Assembly: GCA_964036195.1 (NCBI GenBank)
Contig: OZ038459.1
Location: 12,521,206 to 12,585,205 of the forward strand
DNA: 64,000 nucleotides
Source: Sphaerolaimus hirsutus
Lineage: Eukaryota > Nematoda > Chromadorea > Monhysterida > Sphaerolaimidae
Direction: 5' to 3'
A model generated the notes under the pieces. It was not told the origin of the DNA and searched no databases. It was given only the letters and a program-made list of their open reading frames with translations. This document shows, piece by piece, positions 32,137 to 43,701 of this stretch (position 1 is the first letter of the stretch; each line of letters starts with the position of its first letter). The position numbers and the translations under genes are program-made.

Positions 32137-32860
32137 CGGGTGGGCGCGCCAGCGCCATCCCTCGCTGCCGAGGGAGGACGCAAGCGACCCACCCATAATA
32201 TGGTCCGACACACCAAAATGCGGAAATCGCAAAATTGAAATCGCAATAACTTCGGAGCGCGACAAGCTACGGCAAAACAAATTATACCATTGAATAGCCC
32301 GTGTCGAAAAGTACCCCCATGCAAATTTTCAGATCAAATGGTCGAGTTGGGAGGAAGTTATTGCACATTTTCTTTTCTAGACAGTGTTGTTGTCGTTGTT
32401 CTTGTTGTTCTTGTTGTTCTTGTTCTTCTTGTTCTCCCGACAATCTTCAAACTGCAATAACTTCCTTGAAACACGACCGATTTTCATGGTTGATGGCTCA
32501 TATGAAAGAGCATATGATGCCATTTCTTATTTTCGGGAATTTTTTTCACAGGCTCCGCCCACTTTGGGATGGTATCTGTTTGAAATTTTCAAACCTCAAT
32601 AAATTTAAAATTTGAATACAAATGCGGCAATAAAAAAAATTTGTTGATGTGTGCCATGACTAGAGCTTTCAAATGAGCCAATTTTTGGCGATTTTGGTTG
32701 AGATTTACAAAAGTTATTCAAGTTAGCTTGTTTTGTGTAAAATGCGCACACATGCCTGAAGTACTGCTTGATGTGATATTGAGCATGTGACCTTGGAGTC
32801 AGTGATTACTTTCAGTCATAAAGTTGTAGTGGTTAATGTCAAGTCGAATGTCAAGTGAAA
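32137..32860. repeat. Direct repeat module, copy 1
   Basis: Begins tatcgggtgggcgcgccagc, continues through caccaaaatgcggaaatcgc, a gttgttcttgtt microsatellite and gaccgattttcatggttgatg, and leads into TGTCAAGT-type sequence. It is collinear with 36528-37262. Confidence 0.75.
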
Positions 32861-32979
32861 AATCAAGTCAAATGTCAAGTTGTCTGTCAACTCATAAATG
32901 ACAAGCGGTAATACAAAGTCAGAAATGGCGATTGAGGCGCCTATTTCGTTCCGAATTGAGGCATCTAGTTCTAGCATCT

Positions 32980-33520
32980 ATTTTTTCAAATTTGTTCAAT
33001 TTTTTTAAATTTTTTATTAAATTAAAAAAAATTTTTTTCAAAAAAATACATTTTTTAAATTAAAATTTTTTTAAAGTTTTTTTTTAATTTATTTATTTAT
33101 TCTTTTTATTTTTTTATTTTGTAAAAAAAATTGATTAAATTTTTTTTTAAGTTTAAAAAAATTGAGGCAATTGAGGCACCTAGTTCTGATTTGAGGCATC
33201 TAATTCTAGCATCTAATTTTTAAAATTTGTTCAATTTTTTCAAAAATTTTATTAAATTTTTATTTATTTTTTATTTATTTTTTTTCAATTTTTTAAAATT
33301 AAACAAATTTTTTTAAAGTTTTTTTTATTTTTATATTTTTTAATTTTTTTTATTTCTACTTTTTTAAATTAAAAAAAAAATTAAAAAAAATTATAAATTA
33401 TTTATAAAAAACTTTGAATAAATTTGAATGAAACATTTGAAGCAAAAAAATTTGAAAAAAAAATAAAAAAAAAATAAAATAAAAAAATTTGAAAAATTAT
33501 TTTGAAATAAAAAATAAAAA
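32980..33520. repeat. AT-rich low-complexity block
   Basis: Long A/T runs with two copies of 'ttgaggca(c/t)ctagttct'. No coding potential. Confidence 0.7.
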
Positions 33521-34125
33521 TATACATAAGATGGCGCCACTTTGGAGTCTATGGCACCACTCCATAAAAATGGTGCCATATTGGACTCCATGGTGCCACT
33601 CGATAAAAACAGCATAAAAAAGCACTATTAACAGGGAGATAGTGATAGTGGAGATGAAGTGGAGATACCAACATTCAAGTGAAATTCCAGTCAAATGACA
33701 AGTAAAAGTCATTTTTGGTGTCAACTGATAATTTTCCGGTGATTATTTTCAGGTGTCAAGTCATAAATGTCAAGTGAAAACTATCAGGTGAAAATATGGC
33801 AGGTGGTTCATGTCAAGTCATTGTCAAGTGGGTAATGTCAAGTCAGAAATGTCAAGTGATAACTTTTAGGTTCTAAATGTCAAGTTCTTAATGTCAGTTC
33901 AAATGTCAAGTGGCAACTTTCAGGTGAACAATTTCAGATAAAAATCAAGTAATTATACTAATACAAACCAGAAATTTGTGACATTCAAGTTGAAAATATT
34001 TTGAATATTAGTATTTGGCTTCTTCTTGACTATAGATTGTCTTTCTCAGTGCCAAATTTGGCATTTGCTTGATTTGCAATAACTTATAAATTTTTTGGGC
34101 CTGTGGCCCCCGAAAAGAAGTACAT

Positions 34126-34615
34126 CCAATAAAAAATGGCTAAAGCCAACAAAAAGTGGACGCTGCAGCCAAACATCTGTATGCTTTTGAATGCACAAAA
34201 GTGATATATCATATACCATGCCATTTTCTAATTGAGCTATCAAAAGATGTATATCAAGGGAAATGTATACAAATCTAATAATATAGGCTATCAACACAGC
34301 AAACTGCATCACAAGAAACAGTTTCACCAAACTTTTGCATGGCAGCGTGAGCTTTTCGTACCTTTAATGTTTGCAGCACTTTGACACAGCTCACACTGCC
34401 ATGCAAAAGTTTGGTGAAACTGTTTCTTGTGATGCAGTTTGCTGTGTTGATAGCCTATATTATTAGATTTGTATACATTTCCCTTGATATACATCTTTTG
34501 ATAGCTCAATTAGAAAATGGCATGGTATATGATATATCACTTTTGTGCATTCAAAGGCATACAGATGTTTGGCTGCAGCGTCCGCTTTTTGTTGGCTTTA
34601 GCCATTTTTTATTGG
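34126..34615. repeat. Long hairpin 1 (227-nt arms)
   Basis: Arms 34126-34352 and 34389-34615 are near-perfect inverted copies around a 36-nt loop. The outer edge reads ccaataaaaaatggctaa and the inner edge ggcagcgtgagc / gctcacactgcc. The same peptide frame appears on both strands only because of the symmetry. Confidence 0.9.
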
Positions 34616-34837
34616 ATAGAACTTCAGTTCTAACGTGCATCTAACTTCTTTACTTTACACTCATCTTACTGCCGTTTTGAGTTAAAAATAGTTTATTGTT
34701 GTTCCCGTGGACACACTTTCTGTGGGATAATTGAGTAAATAAATGTTGAGGTGATTGTTTGTTCTGTTTGTTTAATGTCCGTCCTTGGAGCGAGAAGAAC
34801 GGTAATGCTTTTTTTTGCAAATCCGCGCACCTGATGT

Positions 34838-34971
34838 CAGGTGCCAATCCCAGACACAATAAAATGTTAGATGTCATAAAAAGTGTCAAACGTTCAGTAA
34901 ATAAATAAATGTAAGAAATTTGACCTTTTCCAGGGCATTTGACATTTTACTGGGCCTGGGAATGGCCCCAG
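34838..34971. mobile_element. Palindromic CTGGTGCC-type element (copy in the giant element)
   Basis: Begins CAGGTGCCAATCCCAGACAC and ends CTGGGAATGGCCCCAG, with arms carrying tgtcataaaaagtgtcaaacg. No flanking gene is visible, so this copy is not acting as an intron of anything I can see. Confidence 0.6.
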
Positions 34972-36527
34972 CAGTGAGGCGAAGTTGTCAGGGAAATATG
35001 CATAGGTAGGATCTTTTATATTGTGTAAAAGTCTTAAGCCTTAATGTCGACTCTGCACGTAAATACTCGTTTTCTTTTTGGCAATGATGAGTCACGTGGT
35101 TCTTCGTTTCGTGTATTTAATCGGTTTTTCTTTTCTCCACAAATACTCGGTTGCGTATTCGGCTGTGCCGTCAACTTCACCTGTTGCATACGGCACTAAT
35201 TAGGCTCCAAAAATGAGATACTTGTAACTTCAATGACAACATCCCAAGTAAAGAACAAAAAAAACCACTTTCCCGATGTAACCTACTGTAGTCATAAGAT
35301 GGTAGCTGAGAACCCAGTCTTACTGTGGTTCGCTCATCGTGTTTGTTCAGTGGAGGTCAAACAGGCGTTCAGCGAAATCAAAATTTACTCATCATTGCTT
35401 CAGTGCATTACGCATTGCTTTTTTGCGGTCCACTTCCCAGTTTTAGCCTTTCCAGCGCGATTTGACCCATTCCGTTGTTTCTGTCACCCTGTCCCACCTG
35501 CATGCATTTATAGGTGCGCTTTGGTAGGAGCACTTTTTTCGACTACGTAGATGTATCAAGTGGCTAGGTAAGCATGAGGGTGTCCTGCACTGCTCGAACT
35601 CGACTCGTCACTCGAGGACAAAAATGGGTGTCAAGAGACTCGACTCGACCCAAAAATATACAAACTCGCCATTTTTGAGATGGCTTTCAATTGGAGTCAT
35701 GCTGTCCTATCAAATCGCGAATAAATAAATACAGCATCGTCATCAAAGCCGGCGACACTGTCCGCGCATTGTGGGCAATCGGAGACGCCGTCCCACTGAC
35801 GGATGGTTTGTCGTGTTGAATAAAGTTGACTGTGGACATCATTCACTGTGGACACTAATGATGGCAAAAAAAAAGATTCGAAAATTCGAAAATATTTTTG
35901 AATTTTCGAATTTTTTCGGAATTTTCGAATTTTTTTTCCACCACTGGAAAAAACACTTAAAAATCGATTTTTTTTTGAAAAAATTCAAAAATTCATAAAT
36001 TCGAAAATAGTTTTCGAATTTTTCAGGGAATTCAAGGAAAACAAACACATTCTTAGGTTCTATGTGCTAAATCGATCGATAATTGATACGCGCTGCATCT
36101 ACCCTGCACTTACAGTGTGCGCAGAAATTCCTGTGCGTATTGGCACCGACCCAAGTGCCACTGTTACTCCGCGCACTCGCGCCAGCCTACATCTTAAAAC
36201 TGCACGCGAATTTTGGCCCGGCCGCGCGCCCCGTTTTCCCTATACAAACTTGTGATTTTTACGAACCTTTCGAGGCCCACCACGCGCTTGAAAATGGGAA
36301 TTGTGGGTCGAGCGTACACACAGAGGGCTAAAATTATGTCCGTTCTCTGTCAGATGTAAAAAATCGTAGAAATTTAACTGTCGTTATTGAGCTCACACAC
36401 AAAAAAAGGCGAGCCTGACGGAACGTTCGTGATTTTTGGGGTTAGCGCTAGTGGGCATTTACACGAAAGTGGGCGGAGCTTACGCTGACCGCCGCATGCA
36501 AAGCAAAATATCTGCGCACACTGTATC

Positions 36528-37262
36528 GGGTGGGCGCGCCAGCGCCATCCCTCGCTGCCGAGGGAGGGCGCAAGCGACCCATCGGGTGGGCGCGCCAGCG
36601 CCATCCCTCGCTGCCGAGGGAGGGCGCAAGCGACCCACCCATAATATGGTCGGACACACCAAAATGCGGAAATCGCAAATTTAAAATCGCAATAACTTCG
36701 GAACGCAATGCGCTAGTGCAGAACCGACTGCACCATTAAAAAGCCCGTGTCGAAAAGTACCACCATGCAAATTTTCACATACAACGGTTGAGTTCGGGGG
36801 AAGTTATTACGGATTTTCTTTTTCAAGTAGTGTTGTCGTTGTTCTTGTTGTTGTTGTTGTTGTTGTTGTTCTTCTTCTTGTTCTCCCGACAATCTTCAAA
36901 CTGCAATAACTTCCTTGAAACACGACCGATTTTCATGGTTGATGGCTCATATGAAAGAGCATATGATGCCATTTCTTATTTTCGGGAATTTTTGTCACAG
37001 GCTCCGCCCACTTTGGGACGGGATCTGTTTGAAATTTTCAAACCTCGATAAATTTAAAATTTGAATACAAATGCGGCAATAAAAAAAATTTGTTGGTGTG
37101 CGCCATGACTAGAGCTTTCGAATGAGCTATATTTTGGCGATTTTGGTACAGATTTACAAAAGTTATTCAAGTTTGCTTATTTTGTGTAATATGCGCAAAC
37201 ATGCCTGAACTACTGCTTGATGTGATACTGAGCATGTGACCTTGCATGGTGATTACTATCAG
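36528..37262. repeat. Direct repeat module, copy 2
   Basis: Collinear with 32137-32860 but with its first block of about 57 bp (atcgggtgggcgcgccagcg ... gcaagcgaccc) duplicated in tandem at 36529-36640. Leads directly into the TGTCAAGT array. Confidence 0.75.
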
Positions 37263-39250
37263 GTCATAAATGTCTAGTGGTTAATGTCAAGTCAAATGTC
37301 AAGTTATAAATGTCAAGTCAAATGTCAAGTGATAAATGTCAAGCAATAAATTTCAGGCAAAATGTCAAGTGATAAATGTCAAATGATAGATGTCAAGTGA
37401 TAAAATATTAAGTGATAAAATATCAAGTCAAATATCAAGTAATAAATGTTAAGTGGTAGATTTCAAGTGAAATGTCAAGTGAAAAATGTCAAATTATAGA
37501 TGTCAAGTGATAAATGTCAAGTGAAATGTCAAGCTCAATGTCAAGTGATAAATGTCAAGACAAATGTCAATTGATAAATGTCAATTGATAAATGTCAAGT
37601 GATAAATGTCAAGTGATAGATGTGAAGTTATAAAATATAAAGTGATAAGATATCAAGTCAAATTTCAAGTGATAACTGTCAAGTCAAATGTCAACTGATA
37701 AATTTCAATTGAAATGTCAAGTTTAATGTCAAGTGATAAATGTCATGTCAAATGTCAAGTCAAATGTAAAGTGATAAATTTTAAGTGAAATGTCATGTCA
37801 ATTGTCAAGTCAAATGTCAAATGTCAAGTAACAAATTTCAAGTGAAATGTCAAGTGTAATGTCAACTCATAAATGTCAAGTCAAATATCAAGTCCTATGT
37901 CAAGTCAAATTTCAAGTGATAAATGTCATGTCAAATGTCAAGTTTAACGTCAAGTGATAAATTTCAAGTGAAATGTCAAGTGATAAATGTCATGTCAAAT
38001 GTCAAGTCAAATGTCAAGTTTAATGTCAACTGATAAATGTCAAGTGATAAATATCAAGTGATAAATGTCAAGTGATAAATGTCAAGTTATAAAATATCAA
38101 GTGATAAAATATCAAGTCAAATATCAAGTGATAACTTTCAAGTCAAATGTCAACTGGTAAATTTCAACTGAAATGTCAAGTTTAATGTCAAGTGATAAAT
38201 GTCATGTCAAATGTCAAGTCAAATGTCAAGTGAAAAATTTCAAGTGAAATGTCAAGTAATAAATTTCAAGTCAAATGTCAAGTTAAATGTCAAGCTTAAT
38301 GTCAAGTGATAAATGTCATGTCAAATGTCAAGTTTAATGTCAAGTTAAATGTCAAGTGATAAATGTCATGTCAAATGTCAAGTCAAATGTCAAGTTAAAT
38401 GTCAAGTGCTCAAATATCAAGTCAAATGTCAAGTCAAATGTCAAGTGATAATGTCAAGGTGAATATAAAGTGATAACTTTCAATTGAAATGTCTGAGTCA
38501 AATGCCAAGTGAATAATTTCAAGTGAAATGTCAAGTAATAAATTTCAAGTGAAATGTCAAGTCAAATGTCAAGTTAAATGTCAAGCTTAATGTCAAGTGA
38601 TAAATGTCATGTCAAATGTCAAGTTTAATGTCAAGTGATAAATTTCAAGTGAAATGTCAAGTTTAATGTCAAGTGATAAATTTCAAGTGAAATGTCAAGT
38701 TTAATGTCAAATGATAAATGTCATGTCAAATGTCAAGTCAAATGTCAAGTTAAATGTCAAGTGCTCAAATATCAAGTCAAATGTCAAGTTATAAATGTCA
38801 AGTCAAATGTCAAGTGATAATGTCAAGGTGAATATAGAGTGATAACTTTCAATTGAAATGTCTAAGTCAAATGCCAAGTGAATAATTTCAAGTGAAATGT
38901 CAAGTAATAAATTTCAAGTGAAATGTCAAGTCAAATGTCAAGTTAAATGTCAAGCTTAATGTCAAGTGATAAATGTCATGTCAAATGTCAAGTTTAATGT
39001 CAAGTGATAATTTCAAGTGAAATGTCAAGTTTAATGTCAAGTGATAAATGTCATGTCAAATGTCAAGTCAAATGTCAAGTTTAATGTCAACTGATCAATG
39101 TCATGTCAAAAGTCAAATAACAAGTCATATGTCAAGTCAAATTTCAAGTGGTAAATGTCAAGTCAATTGTCAAGTTAAATGTCAAGTGATCAAATATCAA
39201 GTCAAATGTCAAGTTATAAATGTCAAGTCTAAAGTGGCAAGTCAAATGGC
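37262..39250. repeat. TGTCAAGT irregular minisatellite, about 2 kb
   Basis: Unit of about 10-13 bp, (a)atgtcaagt(g/c)(at)aa, with frequent single-base variants. A longer period of about 360 bp is visible: the phrase gtcaaggtgaatat(a)a/gag then gtgataactttcaattgaaa recurs at about 38450 and 38815. A thinner version occurs at 32830-33960. Translations such as MSCQMSSQMSS are artefacts. Confidence 0.9.
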
Positions 39251-39719
39251 AAGTAAAAAGAGAAGTGAGAAGTGAATTGCAAAGAAAATCGGCAAAAGTC
39301 AAATGAGAAGTGAAATGGCAAGTAAAAAATTAAATTGAAAAACTTTGATAAATGGATACTGAACTGTGATCCATATTTCTAGTTAATTTTTTTGTGAACA
39401 ATCACATTATGCTATTGTCACAAATATGAGTTGTACATAGAATTATGATACACTCCTTCACTCTTAATGGTGGACCAATTTCATTTAAGAGACATTTCTC
39501 AATGAGTTTTGGATATGTCATTTAACACATAGCATATGCAAATATCGTTGGCACATGCTGGCACCATGCCAGCCAATATTTGTAGGATGAAATTCACCCT
39601 GTCACATATAAACTTGGCCCTCATCCAAGTTATGGGTTGCATATTTTTGATCAAAATATCCTGCTGTTTGATGTGATACTGCCACTATATGGGTCTTCAA
39701 TGGTTATAATTTCAAATTG

Positions 39720-39900
39720 TGCAATTTTATGGAGTGGTGCCATCTACTCCAAAATGGTGCCATTTTCATGGAGTGGCGCCAACTACTCCAAAGATGCATC
39801 ATTTTCATAGATGGCGCCATCTACTCCAAAACAGCAGTGCCATCTACTCCAAAATGGTGCCATTTTTGTGGAGTAGCACCATCTACTCGCCAGCATATTT
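39720..39900. repeat. TGGTGCCAT(CTACTCC) repeat
   Basis: Tandem units tggagtggtgccatctactcc; a related block is at 33530-33600 on the other copy of the module. Possibly a mutated form of the GGCGCC motif. Confidence 0.6.
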
Positions 39901-39971
39901 ATATATTGTTCAGCAAGACACCTACTGGGTGTCATTTGGGGAAGCCTGGGCCACTGGCCACACAAAAGAAG

Positions 39972-40928
39972 TATATCAGTAAAAAAATGGCTAACGCCAA
40001 ACAAAAAGTGGACGCTGCCTCCACAGCAAATAGAGATGAAGTGTGTCTCTCAAATGGAAATGAAGTGCGTCTCTCAAATGGACATTAATATATATTGGAT
40101 GCACAAAAGTAATGTATCATTGCTTAGAAAATGGCATACACTTCACTGATAACACACTTTACTGTGGTTACATATCCCACCTGAATAAAGAAACTATTTG
40201 TATTACATCACAAGAGTTACATGTATTGACTGTTAAATGCACAAAAGCAATATATCATTACATCTGCATTGTGAGAAATGTCTCACATGGAACCCAGACT
40301 TTTACTTATTCAATAGTTTTCAAGGCAGATTACAGTGTTAGACCTATACATCCATGTAAAAAAAGTTTCACACCCTTCAACTATCTGAGACAAAAAGGAA
40401 AAAAATTCACTCAAGTTTATCACAGCTGCGTGAGCTTTTTGGTTTTAAACACACACATAGCACAGCTCACGCAGCTGTGATAAACTTGAGTGAATTTTTT
40501 TCCTTTTTGTCTCAGATAGTTGAAGGGTGTGAAACTTTCTTTACATGGATGTATAGGTCTAACACTGTAATCTGCCTTGAAAACTATTGAATAAGTAAAA
40601 GTCTGGGTTCCATGTGAGACATTTCTCACAATGCAGATGTAATGATATATTGCTTTTGTGCATTTAACAGTCAATACATGTAACTCTTGTGATGTAATAC
40701 AAATAGTTTCTTTATTCAGGTGGGATATGTAACCACAGTAAAGTGTGTTATCAGTGAAGTGTATGCCATTTTCTAAGCAATGATACATTACTTTTGTGCA
40801 TCCAATATATATTAATGTCCATTTGAGAGACGCACTTCATTTCCATTTGAGAGACACACTTCATCTCTATTTGCTGTGGAGGCAGCGTCCACTTTTTGTT
40901 TGGCGTTAGCCATTTTTTTACTGATATA
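39972..40928. repeat. Long hairpin 2 (464-nt arms)
   Basis: Arms 39972-40435 and 40465-40928 are equal in length and almost identical, around a 29-nt loop. The outer edges (atggctaacgccaaacaaaa, agtggacgctgc) and the inner edges (gtgagctttt ... gctcac) match hairpin 1, but the sequence between is different. No protein is credible. Confidence 0.92.
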
Positions 40929-41098
40929 ATGTATTTCTGAACTGATTTCAGATTCCGCGAGTGGACAAGTGACAAGGAAAGTGTCAAATAGTAAGTCAAA
41001 CTAAGAAAAGTAACAAATCAGGTGACAAAGCTATTTTGATTCAGAAAACTTACTTGTCACCCAAAAGTTTACCTGTCACTTGTGTGTCACTTCACTTC

Positions 41099-41313
41099 TG
41101 GGGCCAGTTCCGCAAGTGGAAAAGTTAAGAGTTAAAATTTAAGAGTTGAGTAAAATGACAAATGACAAGTTATGAGTAAAGTTAAGAGTTGAGTAAAACG
41201 ACAAATGATTTTACTCAACTCTTAACTTTTAACTTTACTTTTAACTTTTCATTTATCATTTTACTCAACTCTAAAGTTTTGACTCTTAACTTTTCCACTT
41301 GCGGAACCGGCAC
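41099..41313. repeat. Foldback element with CTGGTGCCGGTTCCGC-type ends
   Basis: Left ggggccagttccgcaagtgg and right ccacttgcggaaccggcaccag are inverted; inside are gttaagagttaaaa/ttttaactcttaac units. Related copies at 42971-43320. Confidence 0.75.
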
Positions 41314-41432
41314 CAGACCACCTAACACCTTTCTGCCACTTGTCTACCTTCTAAAATGGCATTTCATACCTCAATCATTTCACTCACTTAAATTTCACAA
41401 TTAAATTCCCCCATGAACCACCCTGCACACAG

Positions 41433-41632
41433 NNNNNNNNNNNNNNNNNNNNNNNNNNNNNNNNNNNNNNNNNNNNNNNNNNNNNNNNNNNNNNNNNNNN
41501 NNNNNNNNNNNNNNNNNNNNNNNNNNNNNNNNNNNNNNNNNNNNNNNNNNNNNNNNNNNNNNNNNNNNNNNNNNNNNNNNNNNNNNNNNNNNNNNNNNNN
41601 NNNNNNNNNNNNNNNNNNNNNNNNNNNNNNNN
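41433..41632. other. Assembly gap of 200 N
   Basis: A run of exactly 200 N, so true distance is unknown. Target duplications and foldback arms on both sides support the join. Confidence 0.99.
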
Positions 41633-42970
41633 TTATCAATAATTGTACTTGACATTTGCACTTATCACTTCACATAGCACTTAGTGAACCAAAAGTTATA
41701 CATTTTTTCATCATAATATTTTGTTTTTACTATGGCATAATTAATTACAAAATTTACCACAAAATTTTATTTATTGAATGATGGTAGGACTCCACTATAT
41801 TATATGAAAGTTGAAATGAATGTATCTATGCAACACATGAAAACAATGCGGCATATTAACAAAACACCGAGTTGACAATACATGGGCGCGCTCTGACCCC
41901 CAAAATGCAAATGTCAATTCTGACATCATAAACCATTCCAAGCCAAATTACGGTCAGGACACAAAAAATAAAAAGTGCCCAAGCCATGTGCGAGGCTTGG
42001 GTTATGCTGTAGTGTATAAGTCACCGCAACGGGTGCATCTGGTAAAGTCTATCGAAACAGAAAAAAACGTCAATGAACGTTGAAATGGTATCCATGGCGG
42101 ACACAGCGCTGGAATGGGGGAAGGCATTTTAGGGGGTGGGTATGGAATAATGTCAGCACTCATCGCGGCATTTTGGCGCCATTTCTGGCGCCATGAACAA
42201 CAATGGCGCCGGGCGCCGAATTGGTGCCAGCAAAAATGGCGCCAAGCGCCAAGGGCGCCATGGCGCCATTCGAAATGATGGCGCCAGCGCCAAGAGGGCG
42301 CCAGAGAAAATGGCGCCATGGCGCTGGCGCCCTTTGGCGCCATTGAAAGGCGCCAGCGCCATGGCGCCATTCCATCACTAGTGTACACTGAACTAGTGAG
42401 TATACTTCACTGTTTTATCTTGCAGATATGAAACTTTATTCCGGATTTATGGAACTTTTTCACTTTTTTATTTGTCGGCACATAATGCAGTCTGAACGCA
42501 GCTTTAGCTAAAAAAGTACTACAAAAAGCCATACAACATTTAAGGGGTAGAAATTCGTGGCAACCTTCCCATGTGGTGAGCATAGTGAATCTTATATAGT
42601 GACACTCAATTTTTATTTGTTCTGTTAAGTGTGACACTTTTAAAAATGTTTCTTTTTGTGCCATTTAGTGGACACGAATTTGCGATGTCAACTAGTGTTT
42701 GTGGGCCCATTACTGCGGATTTCGTCCTACGCATGTGCTTATAAATAAATATATAAATAGGGTTTTGTGGCTTGGGCATGACGGATTTTAGGAGATCATC
42801 GAACAATACGTCCTTCATTCGTTACAATCGCGTTGATTTATCATGGAGTGCTTGTATATATTTATAGCATTTAACAAACTGATCAATTCGCAAACAACTG
42901 ATATTTATTTGTAAGTATTGGTCTGTCGGGAAAATTCGTTCCGTTTCAAGATCGTCTCAGATTGGATCGT

Positions 42971-43321
42971 CCTGGTGCCGGTTCCGCAAGTGGAAAAGTT
43001 AAGAGTTAAAAGTTAAGAGTTGAGTAAAATGGTAAATGATAAGTTAAGAGTAAAGTTAAAAGTTAAGAGTTGAGTAAAATCATTTGTCGTTTTACTCGAC
43101 TCTTAACTCTTAACTTTACTCATAACTTGTCATTTGTCATTTCACTTAACTCTTAAGTTTTAACTCTTAACTTTTCCACTTGCGGAACTGGCCCCTGAGT
43201 AAAATCATTTGTCGTTTTACTCGACTCTTAACTCTTAACTTTACTCATAACTTGTCATTTGTCATTTCACTCAACTCTTAAGTTTTTACTCTTAACTTTT
43301 CCACTTGCGGAACTGGCCCCT
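42971..43321. repeat. Foldback element, CTGGTGCCGGTTCCGC type, with duplicated right half
   Basis: cctggtgccggttccgcaag at 42971 pairs with cttgcggaactggcccctg at about 43178-43196. The right half (about 43075-43196) is then repeated in tandem at 43197-43321. Confidence 0.75.
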
Positions 43322-43701
43322 GGACGATCAGTGGGGATTCAGCTGGGGTATATAATCTGGTATTTAGTCAAGCATAAAATTTTACCGCAAAATTGATAAG
43401 GTAAAAGTCGATCCAGCGCTAATCTATCACTCAATAATGGCCTCAACACGACAAGCACGATCCACCGTTTCTGGAGTTTTCAATTTTTCGATGAAATTTC
43501 AACGTCAAATCAGTTGGGAACATAAAGTTGGAGATATGTATTATCATCTACTTTTATGTAATCAATTTCGCGGTTAATTATTATCCTTGAATTTTACATT
43601 GATCGATAATTCCAGCTTTTATACACCGACTCAAACCTCACAATGCACGACGATCAAAGGGGAGACGGAACGAACTTTCCCGACAGCCCAATATTTATAT
43701 A

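Larger units (their letters stand above)
30860..42380. mobile_element. Giant 11.5-kb hAT-like element (TAGTGATGGAAA family) in T2 right arm
   Basis: Left end TAGTGATGGAAAAGCGCCA, right end GGCGCCATTCCATCACTA, with a perfect 8-bp duplication GTGTACAC (30852-30859 and 42381-42388). Both ends carry about 150-220 bp of GGCGCC repeats as in the short relatives at 15150 and 26620. The interior holds two related modules (from 32137 and from 36528), two long hairpins, a TGTCAAGT array, other small elements and a 200-N gap. I see no transposase gene. Length is approximate because of the gap. Confidence 0.8.
29724..42505. repeat. Foldback element T2 (about 400 bp native) swollen to 12.8 kb
   Basis: The outer left arm (aaagctgtgttcagactgcg ... 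ttccataaatccggaataaag ... tactcactagttcagtgttcac) is matched inverted by the outer right arm (gtgtacactgaactagtgagta ... ctttattccggatttatggaa ... cgcagctttag). The inner arms surround the centre at 30750-30790 (aaatgcttataact and its inverse). Each arm is broken once at its GTGT(A/T)CAC site: left by 29849-30692, right by 30860-42380. Because the right outer arm resumes only at 42381, T2 shows that sequence on both sides of the N gap belongs together. Confidence 0.85.

Noticed and set aside
34046..34644. Two homologous membrane-like proteins on opposite strands
   Set aside because: They are the two arms of one hairpin read outward; there is no independent coding evidence.
37262..39250. CRISPR-like array
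   Set aside because: Units are too short and variable, have no distinct spacers, and the context is a eukaryotic transposon.
39048..39275. Ser/Gln/Met-rich repeat protein (MSCQMSSQMSS)
   Set aside because: Translation of the TGTCAAGT minisatellite.
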